64,000 nucleotides of DNA, from contig NZ_FOOX01000008.1 of assembly GCF_900113335.1 (NCBI RefSeq), positions 62,001-126,000 on the forward strand, in the 5' to 3' direction. Shown here in pieces: positions 43,975-52,959 of this stretch. Source of the DNA: Desulfotruncus arcticus DSM 17038 (lineage in GTDB: Bacteria; Bacillota; Desulfotomaculia; Desulfotomaculales; Desulfallaceae). The translations under genes and the position numbers were made by a program. The notes beneath the pieces are model-generated. The model searched no databases and was not told the origin of the DNA. It saw only the letters and a list, made by a program, of their open reading frames with translations. Position 1 is the first letter of the stretch, and each line of letters opens with the position of its first letter.

Positions 43975-44968
43975 CGGCCGTCCCTCCGCTGATAAAGGTA
44001 ACATCGGCCGGCATTCCCGGCTTTAACGTGCCATCGCTGTTATTAATCTTAATCTTAACCCCGTAAACAACATTGGTGCGTTCTTTCTTGGTAAGTATCG
44101 TTTTGGGAGTAAATTCTCCCTTTGAAGCTATTTCATCAATTACTCCGTTATATTCTGTTGTTATACCACTAACGGTAAATTTCACCATCTGGCCAAGCTT
44201 GATCAAGGGCAGGTCATCCGTGGGGATATATACTTTAATCCACAAGTCTTTTAAATTTGCCACCGTGGCCAGAGAAGCTCCCGCCTGGACGTACTCCCCT
44301 TCCTCGTAGTTTTTGGTCACAACCGTTCCCTCAATCGGGCTATATATCTTTAAATCCGCCAGCATTGTCTCAGTGGTTTTTAACACCGCCTTGCTTTGTT
44401 CAACCGCTGCCCTGGCCGTGGCCACCTGCTGGGGACGGCTGCCGGAATTAACCAGGCTCTGTTGGGACTCGGCAACTGACAGCTGGTTTTGGGCCAGATC
44501 CAATTTTGTTCGGGCATTATCATATTCGGCCAGGGGAATTGCTTCTTCATTGAAAAGAGCTTCCGCCCGGTCAAAATCATCTCTGGCCTTTTGGTAATTG
44601 GTCCTGGCAATATCTACGCCGGCAGCTGCCTCGTCTTTTTCCTGCTGCCTGGCTCCGGATGCAATGTCTTCCAGCTGCGATTCAGCCTTTACAACACCCA
44701 GCGCATCCCGCTCACGCTGGGCCAACAGATCATTGCGGGATAGTTCCGCCACCAGCTGCCCCCCGGTTACTTCATCACCGGCATTAATTTTCATCATTTT
44801 GATGGTTCCGGGCAGTTTCGCGATCAATTCAACCGTGGTGGCCTCCACGGTGCCGGTGGCCTGAATCAGCGATTCATCCCGGGTGTAATAATTTCGATAA
44901 ACCCAATAGGAGACACAGGCAACGGCAACAACAAGTACGACAACAACCGGAATTTTTTTTCTGTCCAT
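43967..44968 (-). CDS. HlyD-family membrane fusion protein
   Basis: The 333-residue protein has an N-terminal signal/anchor helix (about residues 7-24), a biotinyl-lipoyl-like domain, a coiled coil (about 70-180) and a beta-barrel domain. It resembles YbhG. The ATG at 44968 follows AAGGAG. It is the first gene of the exporter operon and is preceded by a full copy of repeat A. Confidence 0.9.
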   Translation of the reverse strand: MDRKKIPVVVVLVVAVACVSYWVYRNYYTRDESLIQATGTVEATTVELIAKLPGTIKMMKINAGDEVTGGQLVAELSRNDLLAQRERDALGVVKAESQLEDIASGARQQEKDEAAAGVDIARTNYQKARDDFDRAEALFNEEAIPLAEYDNARTKLDLAQNQLSVAESQQSLVNSGSRPQQVATARAAVEQSKAVLKTTETMLADLKIYSPIEGTVVTKNYEEGEYVQAGASLATVANLKDLWIKVYIPTDDLPLIKLGQMVKFTVSGITTEYNGVIDEIASKGEFTPKTILTKKERTNVVYGVKIKINNSDGTLKPGMPADVTFISGGTAGD

Positions 44969-45003
44969 CTTAACTACTCCTTTCACGCTGACCAGTTAAT
45001 TGA

Positions 45004-45130
45004 TCTCGTTAACCGCCGCTAAGACTCCCGCCTCTAAAGGCGGGAGTCTTAGCGGCGATAAACTCGAAATAAGTGCGACTAAGGTTCAGATGGGGTCAAA
45101 ACCCCACCTGAACCAAGTCTTCTTTATTAA
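45004..45130 (-). repeat. Dispersed repeat family A, copy 4 (most complete)
   Basis: Leftward it runs from TTAATAAAGAAGACTTGGTT through hairpin 1 (CAGGTGGGG...CCCCATCTG), the linker CTTAGTCGCACTTATTTCGA and hairpin 2 (CGCCGCTAAGACTCCCGCC paired with its perfect 19-bp complement) to GTTAACGAG. It ends 36 bp before the HlyD start. Confidence 0.85.
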
Positions 45131-45139
45131 ATGGTAATT

Positions 45140-45177
45140 ACCAGGTAAACTATTGCTACCGAATCAGTTTACCTGGT
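45140..45177. promoter_or_regulatory. 12-bp inverted repeat with 14-bp spacer
   Basis: ACCAGGTAAACT and AGTTTACCTGGT flank 14 bp, next to repeat A copy 4 and upstream of both the exporter operon (leftward) and the gene at 45287. It could be the operator for the TetR regulator encoded in the operon; no T run supports a terminator. Confidence 0.5.
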
Positions 45178-45286
45178 GCCATAATACCACCAGGCTTTGG
45201 CAAATGCAATAGTTTTTTATCCAAAAGTATCCTGTTTTAAAATTAAGGAAATAATTACAATAACCTAAAAAATCTGGAGGGATAAA

Positions 45287-45598
45287 ATGTATCTCGAGCA
45301 GTACGTGAATAAACCGGACAGGGAAAATATTTGTTGGGATTTTGACCTTAACAGTGAATTCAGAGGGCAGAGAAAAATCGGGTTTGGTTTCGTTGTAGAC
45401 GTATTGGACGGAGCACCCAAACTGGCGTTATATCATATGAAAGTTAACTACAGCACCAGCACAACACTGGACTCCCAGCCACCCCGGGACATGCTGGTAA
45501 GAGCAGTGCGCGAACAGGGCGGACATCTGGAAGAGGAAAACCTTTATCCCATTAATCAGGAGTTAAAAGACTGGGTGAGGCAGAGGATTTTATCCTGA
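45287..45598 (+). CDS. Hypothetical protein (103 aa)
   Basis: The soluble protein has no recognised family. It reads as a small alpha/beta protein (RKIGFGFVVDVLDGAPKLAL, then a helical end). The ribosome-binding site TGGAGGG is good. It stands alone. Confidence 0.65.
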   Translation: MYLEQYVNKPDRENICWDFDLNSEFRGQRKIGFGFVVDVLDGAPKLALYHMKVNYSTSTTLDSQPPRDMLVRAVREQGGHLEEENLYPINQELKDWVRQRILS

Positions 45599-45860
45599 AA
45601 ATTATGCTTCAGGGGCTGGTGTTACGTAAATTCTCCTTGTGAGGAGCAAAGTGACGTTGCCAAACTCGGATCTCATAGCTACAACTCCAAAGTAATCTCA
45701 AGCAGAATGGCGGACTGACAGTGTCATCCGTACCACGCCAGCAGCATGGCTATCTCCATAATATGCAAAGCGTGTACGTTAAAGGAAAAGGGACATGCCT
45801 CTTCGAGGAATGTCCCCAAATTAAGTTCCGTTGATCGCGCAAAACTAAGCACTTGCCCTA
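45599..45860. other. Intergenic with a terminator-like hairpin
   Basis: No gene seen. A stem GGGACAT...ATGTCCC with loop CTCTTCGAG (45789-45816) reads as a terminator for the leftward strand (TTTTCC tail) but also lies downstream of the gene at 45861. Confidence 0.5.
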
Positions 45861-46187
45861 TTACATGACGTTTTCGCTTTCCGCATTGCCACCTTTAGTA
45901 TTATAGAGATCCATCACATAACGGGTAGCCAGATCACTGTCCCGCATGATTACGCCAAAGGCAAAAGCGGTATACAAGTACCGTCGAAAAGCTTCTATCA
46001 GGTCCTCGGCCCCCATCTCCCTTTCCAGGTAGGGCAGCATAAAAAATGTTGTCAGTTGGGCGGTTAAAACGTGAACGAGGTTTTCCAGCCCCGGGTATTT
46101 TTCCAGCAATTCCGGTATAGCCGGTGCTTCTTTAAGCATATCAAAATATTGTTTGGCATCTGCTTCGTCAATTTCCCTAAAATTCAC
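45861..46187 (-). CDS. Hypothetical helical protein (108 aa)
   Basis: The soluble, all-helical protein (FREIDEADAKQYFDMLKEA at the N-terminus, LTTFFMLPYLEREMGAEDLI in the middle) has no recognised family. It is 63 bp downstream of the MBL-fold gene on the same strand, which suggests one transcript. Confidence 0.65.
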   Translation of the reverse strand: MNFREIDEADAKQYFDMLKEAPAIPELLEKYPGLENLVHVLTAQLTTFFMLPYLEREMGAEDLIEAFRRYLYTAFAFGVIMRDSDLATRYVMDLYNTKGGNAESENVM

Positions 46188-46250
46188 AGATAATCCCCTC
46201 CCGCTAGCTCTTTTTACAATCTTTTCCGGTTAAGGGGAATATTAAACCCT

Positions 46251-47099
46251 TTACAGTTCTACCACCGTACCCGCGTTATTAAAAAAGAACTTGTCCCCAA
46301 ACTCCCGGGCCAGTACGGCGGCGGCAGCCAGTCCGGTGCAGTGGGATACACCTATTTTTTGAACACCGAATTTTTTTATGGCTGCAACGGTTTCATTCAA
46401 TTGATCGTTTTTGGCGCTGATAAGATGGGTGCCGCCGACAACCGCGTAAATGTCATCAATGCCGGTCAGGTTTCTGGCATGAAGCATGGTATTCACCAGT
46501 CCCCGGTGTGCGCAGCCAAGCAGCAGCACCAGGCCTTTTTCCGTCTTGACGATGATACCCTGGTCATCCGCCAGGGCATCCGGCACAAAACCGCTATCCG
46601 TCTTAACAAACATATTATTGTCTACACCCTCGAATTGGGTGGTCAAAGGCACTTCACCGGTGGTAACAATGTTTTCAGTTAACCACACCGGTTCTTTGTT
46701 TAAAACAAATGATGCGCCGAGCGCTTCCAATTCCTCACGGCAAAACGGGATTCCGATAAAACGGTGCATACTGCCGCCTCCGGGAAGATTAACACGGATG
46801 TATTTTTTCTCCCAGATGTCGGGGTGCGCATATATCTCCACCCTTTTTCGCAGCATCTGGAGCAAGAGGCGCAGGCCACCGGTATGATCTGTATGTCCGT
46901 GGCTTAAAACAATTTTATTGACTTTACTTAAATTAAAACCACCTGCCAGGGTATTGCGCATTAAAGAATCAGTTAAACCCGTATCCAGTAATACCGTATC
47001 GTCTCCATATTCAATCAGTATGCTCAGTCCCCATTCACCGGTAAATCCAATCATACCGGCCGTGTTTTCGCACAAAGTTGTCAGCCGCAATGAACTCAT
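46251..47099 (-). CDS. Metallo-beta-lactamase-fold hydrolase (COG1237 type)
   Basis: The 282-residue protein has the metal motif HGHTDHTGG, later ligands in LGCAHRGLVN and a C-terminal SHCTG. This matches the archaeal/anaerobe family related to the dihydropterin/RFA-P synthase-type hydrolases rather than antibiotic-resistance enzymes. The substrate is unknown. The ribosome-binding site is AAGGAGGG. Confidence 0.85.
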   Translation of the reverse strand: MSSLRLTTLCENTAGMIGFTGEWGLSILIEYGDDTVLLDTGLTDSLMRNTLAGGFNLSKVNKIVLSHGHTDHTGGLRLLLQMLRKRVEIYAHPDIWEKKYIRVNLPGGGSMHRFIGIPFCREELEALGASFVLNKEPVWLTENIVTTGEVPLTTQFEGVDNNMFVKTDSGFVPDALADDQGIIVKTEKGLVLLLGCAHRGLVNTMLHARNLTGIDDIYAVVGGTHLISAKNDQLNETVAAIKKFGVQKIGVSHCTGLAAAAVLAREFGDKFFFNNAGTVVEL

Positions 47100-47133
47100 A
47101 AATTTTCCCTCCTTTAAATAATGTTTGCCTTAC

Positions 47134-47275
47134 TCAGGTTTTTAAATATGTAACTAACATTGGAGTTTTACCGTGCCCCACCTCAAAACCGCATGATTTG
47201 TAAAAATCAATCGTATCGTCATAGGAACTGAGAATCTTCCTGGCATATTCGCCGTATCTTGAAACTATTGGTACT
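47134..47275 (-). pseudogene. C-terminal remnant of a GNAT-like acetyltransferase
   Basis: Leftward, the frame reads RYGEYARKILSSYDDTIDFY then KSCGFEVGHGKTPMLVTYLK to a stop at 47134; the FYKSCGFEVG segment resembles the GNAT motif B region. A stop precedes it at about 47278 and no start is present. Confidence 0.55.
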
Positions 47276-47479
47276 AATTAAAATTTTATCATTTATTTTA
47301 GCTTATTCTAATTATAACTAATAGCATAATAAAGACAAACCCATTTTGAACAAATGCAAGTTACTTATCACGCATCAGCGGCAGGGTGATCAACCCATTA
47401 TTTAGCAACAGCTGCCCTGCAATTACCCGGGTTAATAAATTTTAAAATAGCTCACACTAAAAGCAGGAGGTGAGCAATA

Positions 47480-47623
47480 ATGCCAAAAAGTCAGGATTCA
47501 TATATTGCCGACGCGGAAATGGATATCATAAATAAGGAAGCCAATGAAAACGCGGCCCAGGACTATATACGCATACACACCAGCCCGGAAGAACTGGTTG
47601 AAAGCCGCAGCACGAAGTATTAA
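47480..47623 (+). CDS. Small acidic protein (47 aa), unknown
   Basis: The ATG at 47480 follows a textbook AGGAGGTGAG. The product is hydrophilic and acidic (QDSYIADAEMDIINKEANEN), with no membrane segment, and ends just before a terminator. The site and isolated transcription unit make it a real gene. It may be a sporulation-type small protein, but this is a guess. Confidence 0.7.
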   Translation: MPKSQDSYIADAEMDIINKEANENAAQDYIRIHTSPEELVESRSTKY

Positions 47624-47634
47624 ATACAAAATAA

Positions 47635-47659
47635 AACACCGGTCAATTCCGGTGTTTTT
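47635..47659 (+). terminator. Terminator after the 47-aa gene
   Basis: Stem AACACCGG/CCGGTGTT with a 6-nt loop and five T. Confidence 0.9.
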
Positions 47660-47669
47660 GCTTTAAATG

Positions 47670-47864
47670 TTAATCATCCAAGTGTCCTGTTTTTTTATTC
47701 ATACCCAATTTAACGTCCTTATCTGTACCAGGCCGGTGCCCGCTGTTAAGCTGGGCTTTTTGCGACTTTATTTCCCTGGGCCTGGGCGCTCCCACCGGCC
47801 GGTGCAGGTCTTGCTGCAATTCCGGTTCCCTGTAATGATGACCGGGGTGATCCGGCTTTTCCAA
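47670..47864 (-). CDS. Small Pro/His/Lys-rich protein (64 aa), unknown
   Basis: A TTG start at 47864 is preceded by GGGGGTGG at good spacing. The sequence is very polar and probably unstructured (PRPREIKSQKAQLNSGHRPG), ending NKKTGHLDD. It converges on the preceding terminator. Conservation in relatives would be needed to be sure. Confidence 0.5.
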   Translation of the reverse strand: MEKPDHPGHHYREPELQQDLHRPVGAPRPREIKSQKAQLNSGHRPGTDKDVKLGMNKKTGHLDD

Positions 47865-48041
47865 TTTTCCACCCCCTTCATTTTTTTATATTGTTGCGCC
47901 GGCCACCAAAATTATCCCCGCAAGTTTAGGTTATAACATAGAAAACATTTGACAACTTAGTATAAATTTTAGGGATGTCTTTAAAAGTTAGTCTATTATA
48001 TAATTCTGTGCGTAAAGAAAATTTTGTACTAGGAGGCTATA

Positions 48042-49373
48042 ATGACATCAAGGTATAGACAACATGCGGCTATGATAATTACTTTCCTGGTTTTTTTTCT
48101 TGTCCTGAATGTCCAATCTTCCGGCGCCTATAGCAACTTAAAACAAGGCAACAGAGGTCCCGATGTGCTTGCCCTGCAGCAGCAGCTGCAGCAACTGGGC
48201 TATTTTTCTGCTCAACCAACAGGTTATTTCGGTACTGTGACAGCATCTTCCATAAAAAAATTTCAGCTTAATTACGGTTTAAAGCCGGATGGCATTGTCG
48301 GTGTGCAAACTAATTCGCAGATTAGCAAATTACTTGGTTTACGGAATAACAGCAATAGCAATAGCAACAGCAATAGCCACAGCCAAAAAGAGGTTCTGGG
48401 TTTTTATACCGGTGACGAACCTGCGCTACCATCTTCCATGGCCACAGTTAAAGCACAAAGCAGCCTTTTAACCTCGGTTTCTCCTTTCTGGTACCGGCTC
48501 AACAGGAATGACCCGAGCAGTCTGGAGCTATACGGCGGACAAACATGGCCGGAAGTAAACGAATTACTTAGTTTCAGCAAGAAAAATAATATTGGCAACT
48601 ATGTACTGATACACAATCTTCTTTATGGCTCTTCCACAGTAAGCAAGGATGTAGTGCACAAAGCACTGGCAGATTCCAATACACGCTGGAAGCTGGTTAC
48701 TAATATCTATGACCTGGTTAAAAATCAGGGTTACAGCGGAGTATGCATAGACATCGAAAATATCTATGCCAACGATCGTGGGCTATACATACAATTCTTA
48801 AAGGAATTATCATCGCAGTTCAAGCCCGCCGGACTCAAAATTATATCCTGCGTTCCATCTAAAACAACGGATAAATCCCTGGGTGGCTGGGGAGATAATT
48901 TTGATTATTCCCAAATAGGGCAATACGCTGATCAAATAGTTATCATGGCCTATGATGAACACAGCAGCGGCAGCAGCCCGGGGCCAATTGCATCCAGGCA
49001 GTATGTTGAAAATGTAGCCCAATACTCATTGACCAAACTGCCGCCGGAAAAGATTCTGATGGGGGTAGCAGGATTCGGGTTCGACTGGAACACCAATAAT
49101 GGGACTTCCCGCTATATCTCATACCAAATGGCTGCAGATACGGCCAGGCAATACAACAGGCAGATCCAGTGGGATGCCAACAAACAGGTTCCCTACTACG
49201 GTTACACCGACAAAAATGGCTCCTGGCATAGTGTTTACTTTGAAAACGCCAGCAGCCTCGCTGCCAAGCTGGATATTGTAAATACTTACAACCTGGGAGG
49301 AATTGCCATCTGGCGCCTTGGCATGGAAGACCCCGCAAGCTGGAAAGTAATCAGAGATAAATTGTACTCGTAA
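48042..49373 (+). CDS. Spore-type GH18 glycosidase with peptidoglycan-binding domain
   Basis: The 443-residue secreted protein has a signal peptide (residues 1-29), a PG_binding_1 domain (about 33-95; GPDVLALQQQLQQLGYF), a Ser/Asn linker with NSNSNSNS repeats (about 100-112) and a GH18 barrel (about 115-443). The catalytic region reads GVCIDIEN, with the acid/base Glu kept. It is similar to YaaH/SleL and YdhD-type proteins that act on spore cortex peptidoglycan. The Asn/Ser repeat is a slippage-prone microsatellite. Confidence 0.88.
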   Translation: MTSRYRQHAAMIITFLVFFLVLNVQSSGAYSNLKQGNRGPDVLALQQQLQQLGYFSAQPTGYFGTVTASSIKKFQLNYGLKPDGIVGVQTNSQISKLLGLRNNSNSNSNSNSHSQKEVLGFYTGDEPALPSSMATVKAQSSLLTSVSPFWYRLNRNDPSSLELYGGQTWPEVNELLSFSKKNNIGNYVLIHNLLYGSSTVSKDVVHKALADSNTRWKLVTNIYDLVKNQGYSGVCIDIENIYANDRGLYIQFLKELSSQFKPAGLKIISCVPSKTTDKSLGGWGDNFDYSQIGQYADQIVIMAYDEHSSGSSPGPIASRQYVENVAQYSLTKLPPEKILMGVAGFGFDWNTNNGTSRYISYQMAADTARQYNRQIQWDANKQVPYYGYTDKNGSWHSVYFENASSLAAKLDIVNTYNLGGIAIWRLGMEDPASWKVIRDKLYS

Positions 49374-49453
49374 GACTTTTGCAGCGCTAATAGGTTATTT
49401 AGAACTTTGGGTCCTTTATATGGCAGGCATTTAAGGACAGCGGCAAAATGATT

Positions 49454-49489
49454 AAAAAAAAGCAGACTAAGCTTTGGTCTGCTTTTTTT
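49454..49489 (+). terminator. Bidirectional terminator between the GH18 and acyl-CoA ligase genes
   Basis: Stem AAAAGCAGAC/GTCTGCTTTT with A and T runs on either side, between two converging genes. Confidence 0.92.
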
Positions 49490-49497
49490 ATACCATA

Positions 49498-51024
49498 TTA
49501 AAAACGTTTATACGTATCCCGCAGTACTCTTTTGAGCACTTTACCCGAAGCGTTTCTTGGCAGCACTTCGGGAAACTTATAAATGCGAGGTATCTTGTAA
49601 TCAGCCAGACGGCTTGAGCAAAATGCTTTTAATTCTTCTTCAGATATTACATTACCCGGCTTGGGACATATAACCGCGGCAACTGTTTCCCCCCAGACCG
49701 AGTGCTGCAGCCCGATTACCGCCGCCTCCAGTACTCCCGGATGCTGGTATAAAACCTGTTCAACTTCGGTGGAATAGACATTCTCTCCGCCGGTTATAAT
49801 CATATCTTTTTTACGGTCGACCAGGGTAATGTAACCCTCATCATCAATGGTTGCAAAATCGCCGGTGTGCAGCCAGCCGTTGCGCAGCGTTTCTGCCGTG
49901 GCCTCCGGGTTTTTGTAATAGCATATCATCACGGTCTCACCGCGAATAATAAACTCACCCACCTGTCCCGGCAGGATATCTCCGCCCGCATCATTCACCA
50001 CTCTGGCTTCAGTGCTGATAATGGCTTTACCACCGGCTCCGGGTTTGCGCAGCTGGTCTTCCGGCACAAGCATGATGCCTCCGGGACCACCTTCTGTCAA
50101 GCCGCATAAATTATAAAACCGGTCTGTAGAAAATTTGCTTATTGCCTGCCGCACCAATTCCACGGGCATTGGCGCGGCGCCATAGCCGAATCTGGTCACC
50201 GACGCAAGGTCATAGCTGTCAAAATTAGGCACCTGCAGCATAAAATTATACATGGTGGGCACGCCAAAGAACAAAGTAATTTTTTCTTTCCCCAAAGTCT
50301 CCAGTACCCTATGAGGCTCAAATGTCCGTAAAACCACGTGGGTTGCTCCCACATACATCCCGGAAACGAGGAACAGGTTCAACTGGGCCGAGTGGAAAAG
50401 CGGAGCCAGGTGCAGCAAACGGTCCCCGGGGTTAACCCCCATATGGACTACCATCACCATGCCCACGTGCAATATGCGGTGGTGATCAAAAAGCGCCCCT
50501 TTGGGTCTGCCGGTGGTACCGGAAGTGTATAGGATTTCGCAATCGTCCCATTCCTCCACCAGCACCCCGGGTTCCTCTCCTGCGATATTTGCCGTCAAAG
50601 CGTCCCAGTCCACTGCCCCCGCATTGTTTTCACTTTTCCCGGCACTGATTAACTGCCGCACTTTGGATATTTTCCCTTTTAACGAAGCCACCAACCCGTC
50701 GTATTCCGGGTCAAAGAAAAATACCACGCTGTCTGAATGGTTGACTATATATTCAACCTCAGGCGCAGCCAAGCGAAAATTAACCGGAACCGCCACAGCC
50801 CCAACCTTCATAATGGCCATAAAAGCTATCACGTAACGGTCTGAATTCTGCATCATCAGAGCCACTTTTTCACCTTTGTTCACCCCCAGCGCCAGTAAGG
50901 CATTGGCCAACTTGTTTACGTCCAGATTTAGCCCTTCGTAGGTGTAGCGCTTGTCGCCATAAACAAGGGCCTCTTTGTTTGGGTGCCGGCGGGCATTACG
51001 GGCCAGCATGCCACCAATATCCAA
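49498..51024 (-). CDS. AMP-forming acyl-CoA synthetase
   Basis: The 508-residue ANL-family ligase has the AMP-binding loop YTSGTTGRPKG, the LTEGGPGG region, the hinge motif HTGDFATIDDEGYITLVDR and the C-terminal Lys in PRNASGKVLKR. It activates a carboxylic acid to its CoA ester. The TTG at 51024 follows GGAGGTG. It is divergent from the CoA degradation operon at 51532 and probably supplies its substrate. Confidence 0.9.
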   Translation of the reverse strand: MDIGGMLARNARRHPNKEALVYGDKRYTYEGLNLDVNKLANALLALGVNKGEKVALMMQNSDRYVIAFMAIMKVGAVAVPVNFRLAAPEVEYIVNHSDSVVFFFDPEYDGLVASLKGKISKVRQLISAGKSENNAGAVDWDALTANIAGEEPGVLVEEWDDCEILYTSGTTGRPKGALFDHHRILHVGMVMVVHMGVNPGDRLLHLAPLFHSAQLNLFLVSGMYVGATHVVLRTFEPHRVLETLGKEKITLFFGVPTMYNFMLQVPNFDSYDLASVTRFGYGAAPMPVELVRQAISKFSTDRFYNLCGLTEGGPGGIMLVPEDQLRKPGAGGKAIISTEARVVNDAGGDILPGQVGEFIIRGETVMICYYKNPEATAETLRNGWLHTGDFATIDDEGYITLVDRKKDMIITGGENVYSTEVEQVLYQHPGVLEAAVIGLQHSVWGETVAAVICPKPGNVISEEELKAFCSSRLADYKIPRIYKFPEVLPRNASGKVLKRVLRDTYKRF

Positions 51025-51300
51025 AATATCACCTCCAAATTTTTTTTATATTTGTTTGCTCCACTGCCACAAAGTATTTTTTAAAGGACTTCCTCCACCT
51101 CGGCCGAGTAGTCGTTTTCTACTCAGGAAATAATCAGCCTCCCTTTATCTAATGGATTATGCATCCTGCCGTTAATTTACGATTATAAAAATGATCAACG
51201 ATTTATCAACGATGCTTTATCGGCTTGTAACGCAATAATCATGCCCAAAAGAACCTTCTTTATTTTAGTTAATTTTGAATTTTTGGAATATTAAACTCCG

Positions 51301-51341
51301 TCCTGTTTCCGGAACAATTGTCCTGTTTTCGATACGGACAA
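51301..51341 (+). promoter_or_regulatory. Candidate activator-binding sites upstream of the sigma54 promoter
   Basis: Two direct GTCCTGTTT repeats, the second within the inverted repeat TTGTCC-N12-GGACAA (51318-51341), lie about 70-110 bp upstream of the -24 element, the normal position for enhancer-type sites. The activator encoded at 57642 is the natural candidate. Confidence 0.55.
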
Positions 51342-51410
51342 ACCAGGCATCAAACCATACCTGCAGCTCTAAAACCCTTGTTTTAGTTTAAATCAGAGCT
51401 AGCTGACAGT

Positions 51411-51425
51411 TGGCACATACTTTGC
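51411..51425 (+). promoter_or_regulatory. Sigma54 (-24/-12) promoter of the CoA degradation operon
   Basis: TGGCAC-ATACT-TTGC is an exact match to the RpoN consensus, 107 bp before the start at 51532. Confidence 0.88.
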
Positions 51426-51531
51426 GGATAGGAAGGATGGGCACACACACCTCCTCTTTTGGTTCAAAGCTTTTGGGTCGGAGGTATGTCCCCAATTTAA
51501 AGAAATTCAATCTATAGGAGGTAATTGCCTT

Positions 51532-52944
51532 ATGGTGGGTATAACCGCTTTCGGTGCCTATATCCCCTTTAACCGCATGGAGCGCAAACGTCTGGCCGAA
51601 GCCTACGGCGAGCCGGCTCCCCCGGGGGAAAAAGCGGTTGCCAATTACGATGAAGACAGTGTAACTATGGCGGTTGAAGCGGCAAGGGACTGCCTTACCG
51701 GCAGCGGGCCCGCCGCCCTGGGCGGAGTGTTTTTCGCCACCACCACGCCACCCTACCGCGAAAAACAATCAGCCACTACCGTAGCCGCTGCCATTGATGC
51801 GCCGGACACAATTCGTACGGCAGACTATACGTCCACTTTACGGGCGGGCACCACCGCCCTTTTGGCTGCTGTTGACGCCGCCAAATCAGGGGCGGGCAGC
51901 GTACTGGTTACAGCAGCCGACTGCCGTCTAGGCGCGGCCAGGGGACAATTTGAGCAGCTCTTTGGTGACGGGGCGGCTGCGCTGGTCGTCGGAACCGAAA
52001 ATGTGCTGGCGGAAATCGAAGCCACCTGCACCGTGGCCGGCGACGTGATTACCCAGTGGCGTGAAACCGATGACAAGTACGTGCGGGCCTGGGAAGACAG
52101 GTTTGTAACTACCAGGGGCTACGGCGCTATGGTTAAAAAGGTGCTGACCACTCTGGCCGGCAAACAAAAAATTATGCCCTCGGAGATCAATAAGCTGGTT
52201 TTATATGCTCCTTCACCACGGTACCAGGCGGGCACGGCCATGTCCATGGGCTTCCGGCAAGAACAGATCCAAGACGGGCTTTTTGCCACGGTTGGCCTGG
52301 CCGGCGCAGCCCACGCCCCTCTGATGCTGACCGCGGCCCTGGAACAAGCCGGGCCGGGGGACCGGATATTAATGGTAAGTTTCGGAGAAGGGGCCGATGC
52401 AGTTCTGTTTAAAGTCACGGAGAATATTAAAAACTTCGCCCCTCGGCTGGGAGCAGCCAGGTTACTGGCATCCAGGAAAAATACCATGAACTACCTGACC
52501 TATCTGCGCTGGAAAAATATGCTGGACTTTGAGCCGCCCAGGCGCCCGGACCCGGATCGCCCGTCCGCCCCGGCCATGTGGCGTAATGCAGCCAAGAACC
52601 TGGCCTTTTACGGCAGCCGCTGCACAAAATGCGGCACGCCTCAAATCCCGGCCCAGCGAGTCTGTGTGCACTGCCGGACCTTTGACGAGATGACTCCCTA
52701 CCGCTTTGCCGACACCAATGCCAGGATTGCAACCTATACCATAGATCACCTGACGATTTCCCAGGATCCCCCCACTGTCTTTGCAGTTGTGGACTACGAG
52801 GGGGGCGGCAGACTGCTTTGCGAGATGACGGACTGCGAGCCCGCCAAAGTGGCCATAGGGATGGAAGTCGAAATGACTTTCCGCAAGCTCTACCAGGCCG
52901 GCGGCATTCACAACTATTACTGGAAAGCCAGGCCCAAGAGGTAA
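51532..52944 (+). CDS. HMG-CoA-synthase-like protein fused to a DUF35 (zinc ribbon/OB) domain
   Basis: The 470-residue protein has an N-terminal thiolase-fold region like archaeal HMG-CoA synthases (about 1-310) and a C-terminal DUF35 part (about 355-465) with a zinc ribbon (CTKCGTPQIP and CVHC). Where active family members have a Cys nucleophile (ACKAGTAAL-like) this protein reads STLRAGTTAL, so it is probably not a condensing enzyme but a partner of the thiolase encoded 15 bp downstream. In archaea, separate thiolase, HMG-CoA synthase and DUF35 proteins form one complex; here two are fused. The ribosome-binding site is AGGAGG. Confidence 0.82.
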   Translation: MVGITAFGAYIPFNRMERKRLAEAYGEPAPPGEKAVANYDEDSVTMAVEAARDCLTGSGPAALGGVFFATTTPPYREKQSATTVAAAIDAPDTIRTADYTSTLRAGTTALLAAVDAAKSGAGSVLVTAADCRLGAARGQFEQLFGDGAAALVVGTENVLAEIEATCTVAGDVITQWRETDDKYVRAWEDRFVTTRGYGAMVKKVLTTLAGKQKIMPSEINKLVLYAPSPRYQAGTAMSMGFRQEQIQDGLFATVGLAGAAHAPLMLTAALEQAGPGDRILMVSFGEGADAVLFKVTENIKNFAPRLGAARLLASRKNTMNYLTYLRWKNMLDFEPPRRPDPDRPSAPAMWRNAAKNLAFYGSRCTKCGTPQIPAQRVCVHCRTFDEMTPYRFADTNARIATYTIDHLTISQDPPTVFAVVDYEGGGRLLCEMTDCEPAKVAIGMEVEMTFRKLYQAGGIHNYYWKARPKR

Positions 52945-52959
52945 AGGAGGGATAATGAT

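Noticed and set aside
45599..45860. Possible insertion-sequence remnant
   Set aside because: No transposase-like peptide in any frame and no terminal repeats could be found.
46251..47099. Beta-lactamase resistance gene
   Set aside because: Motifs match the COG1237-type hydrolases of archaea and anaerobes, not the resistance enzymes.
48345..48378. AAT/AGC-type microsatellite as a CRISPR or regulatory repeat
   Set aside because: It is the Asn/Ser linker of the GH18 protein, in frame and without spacers.
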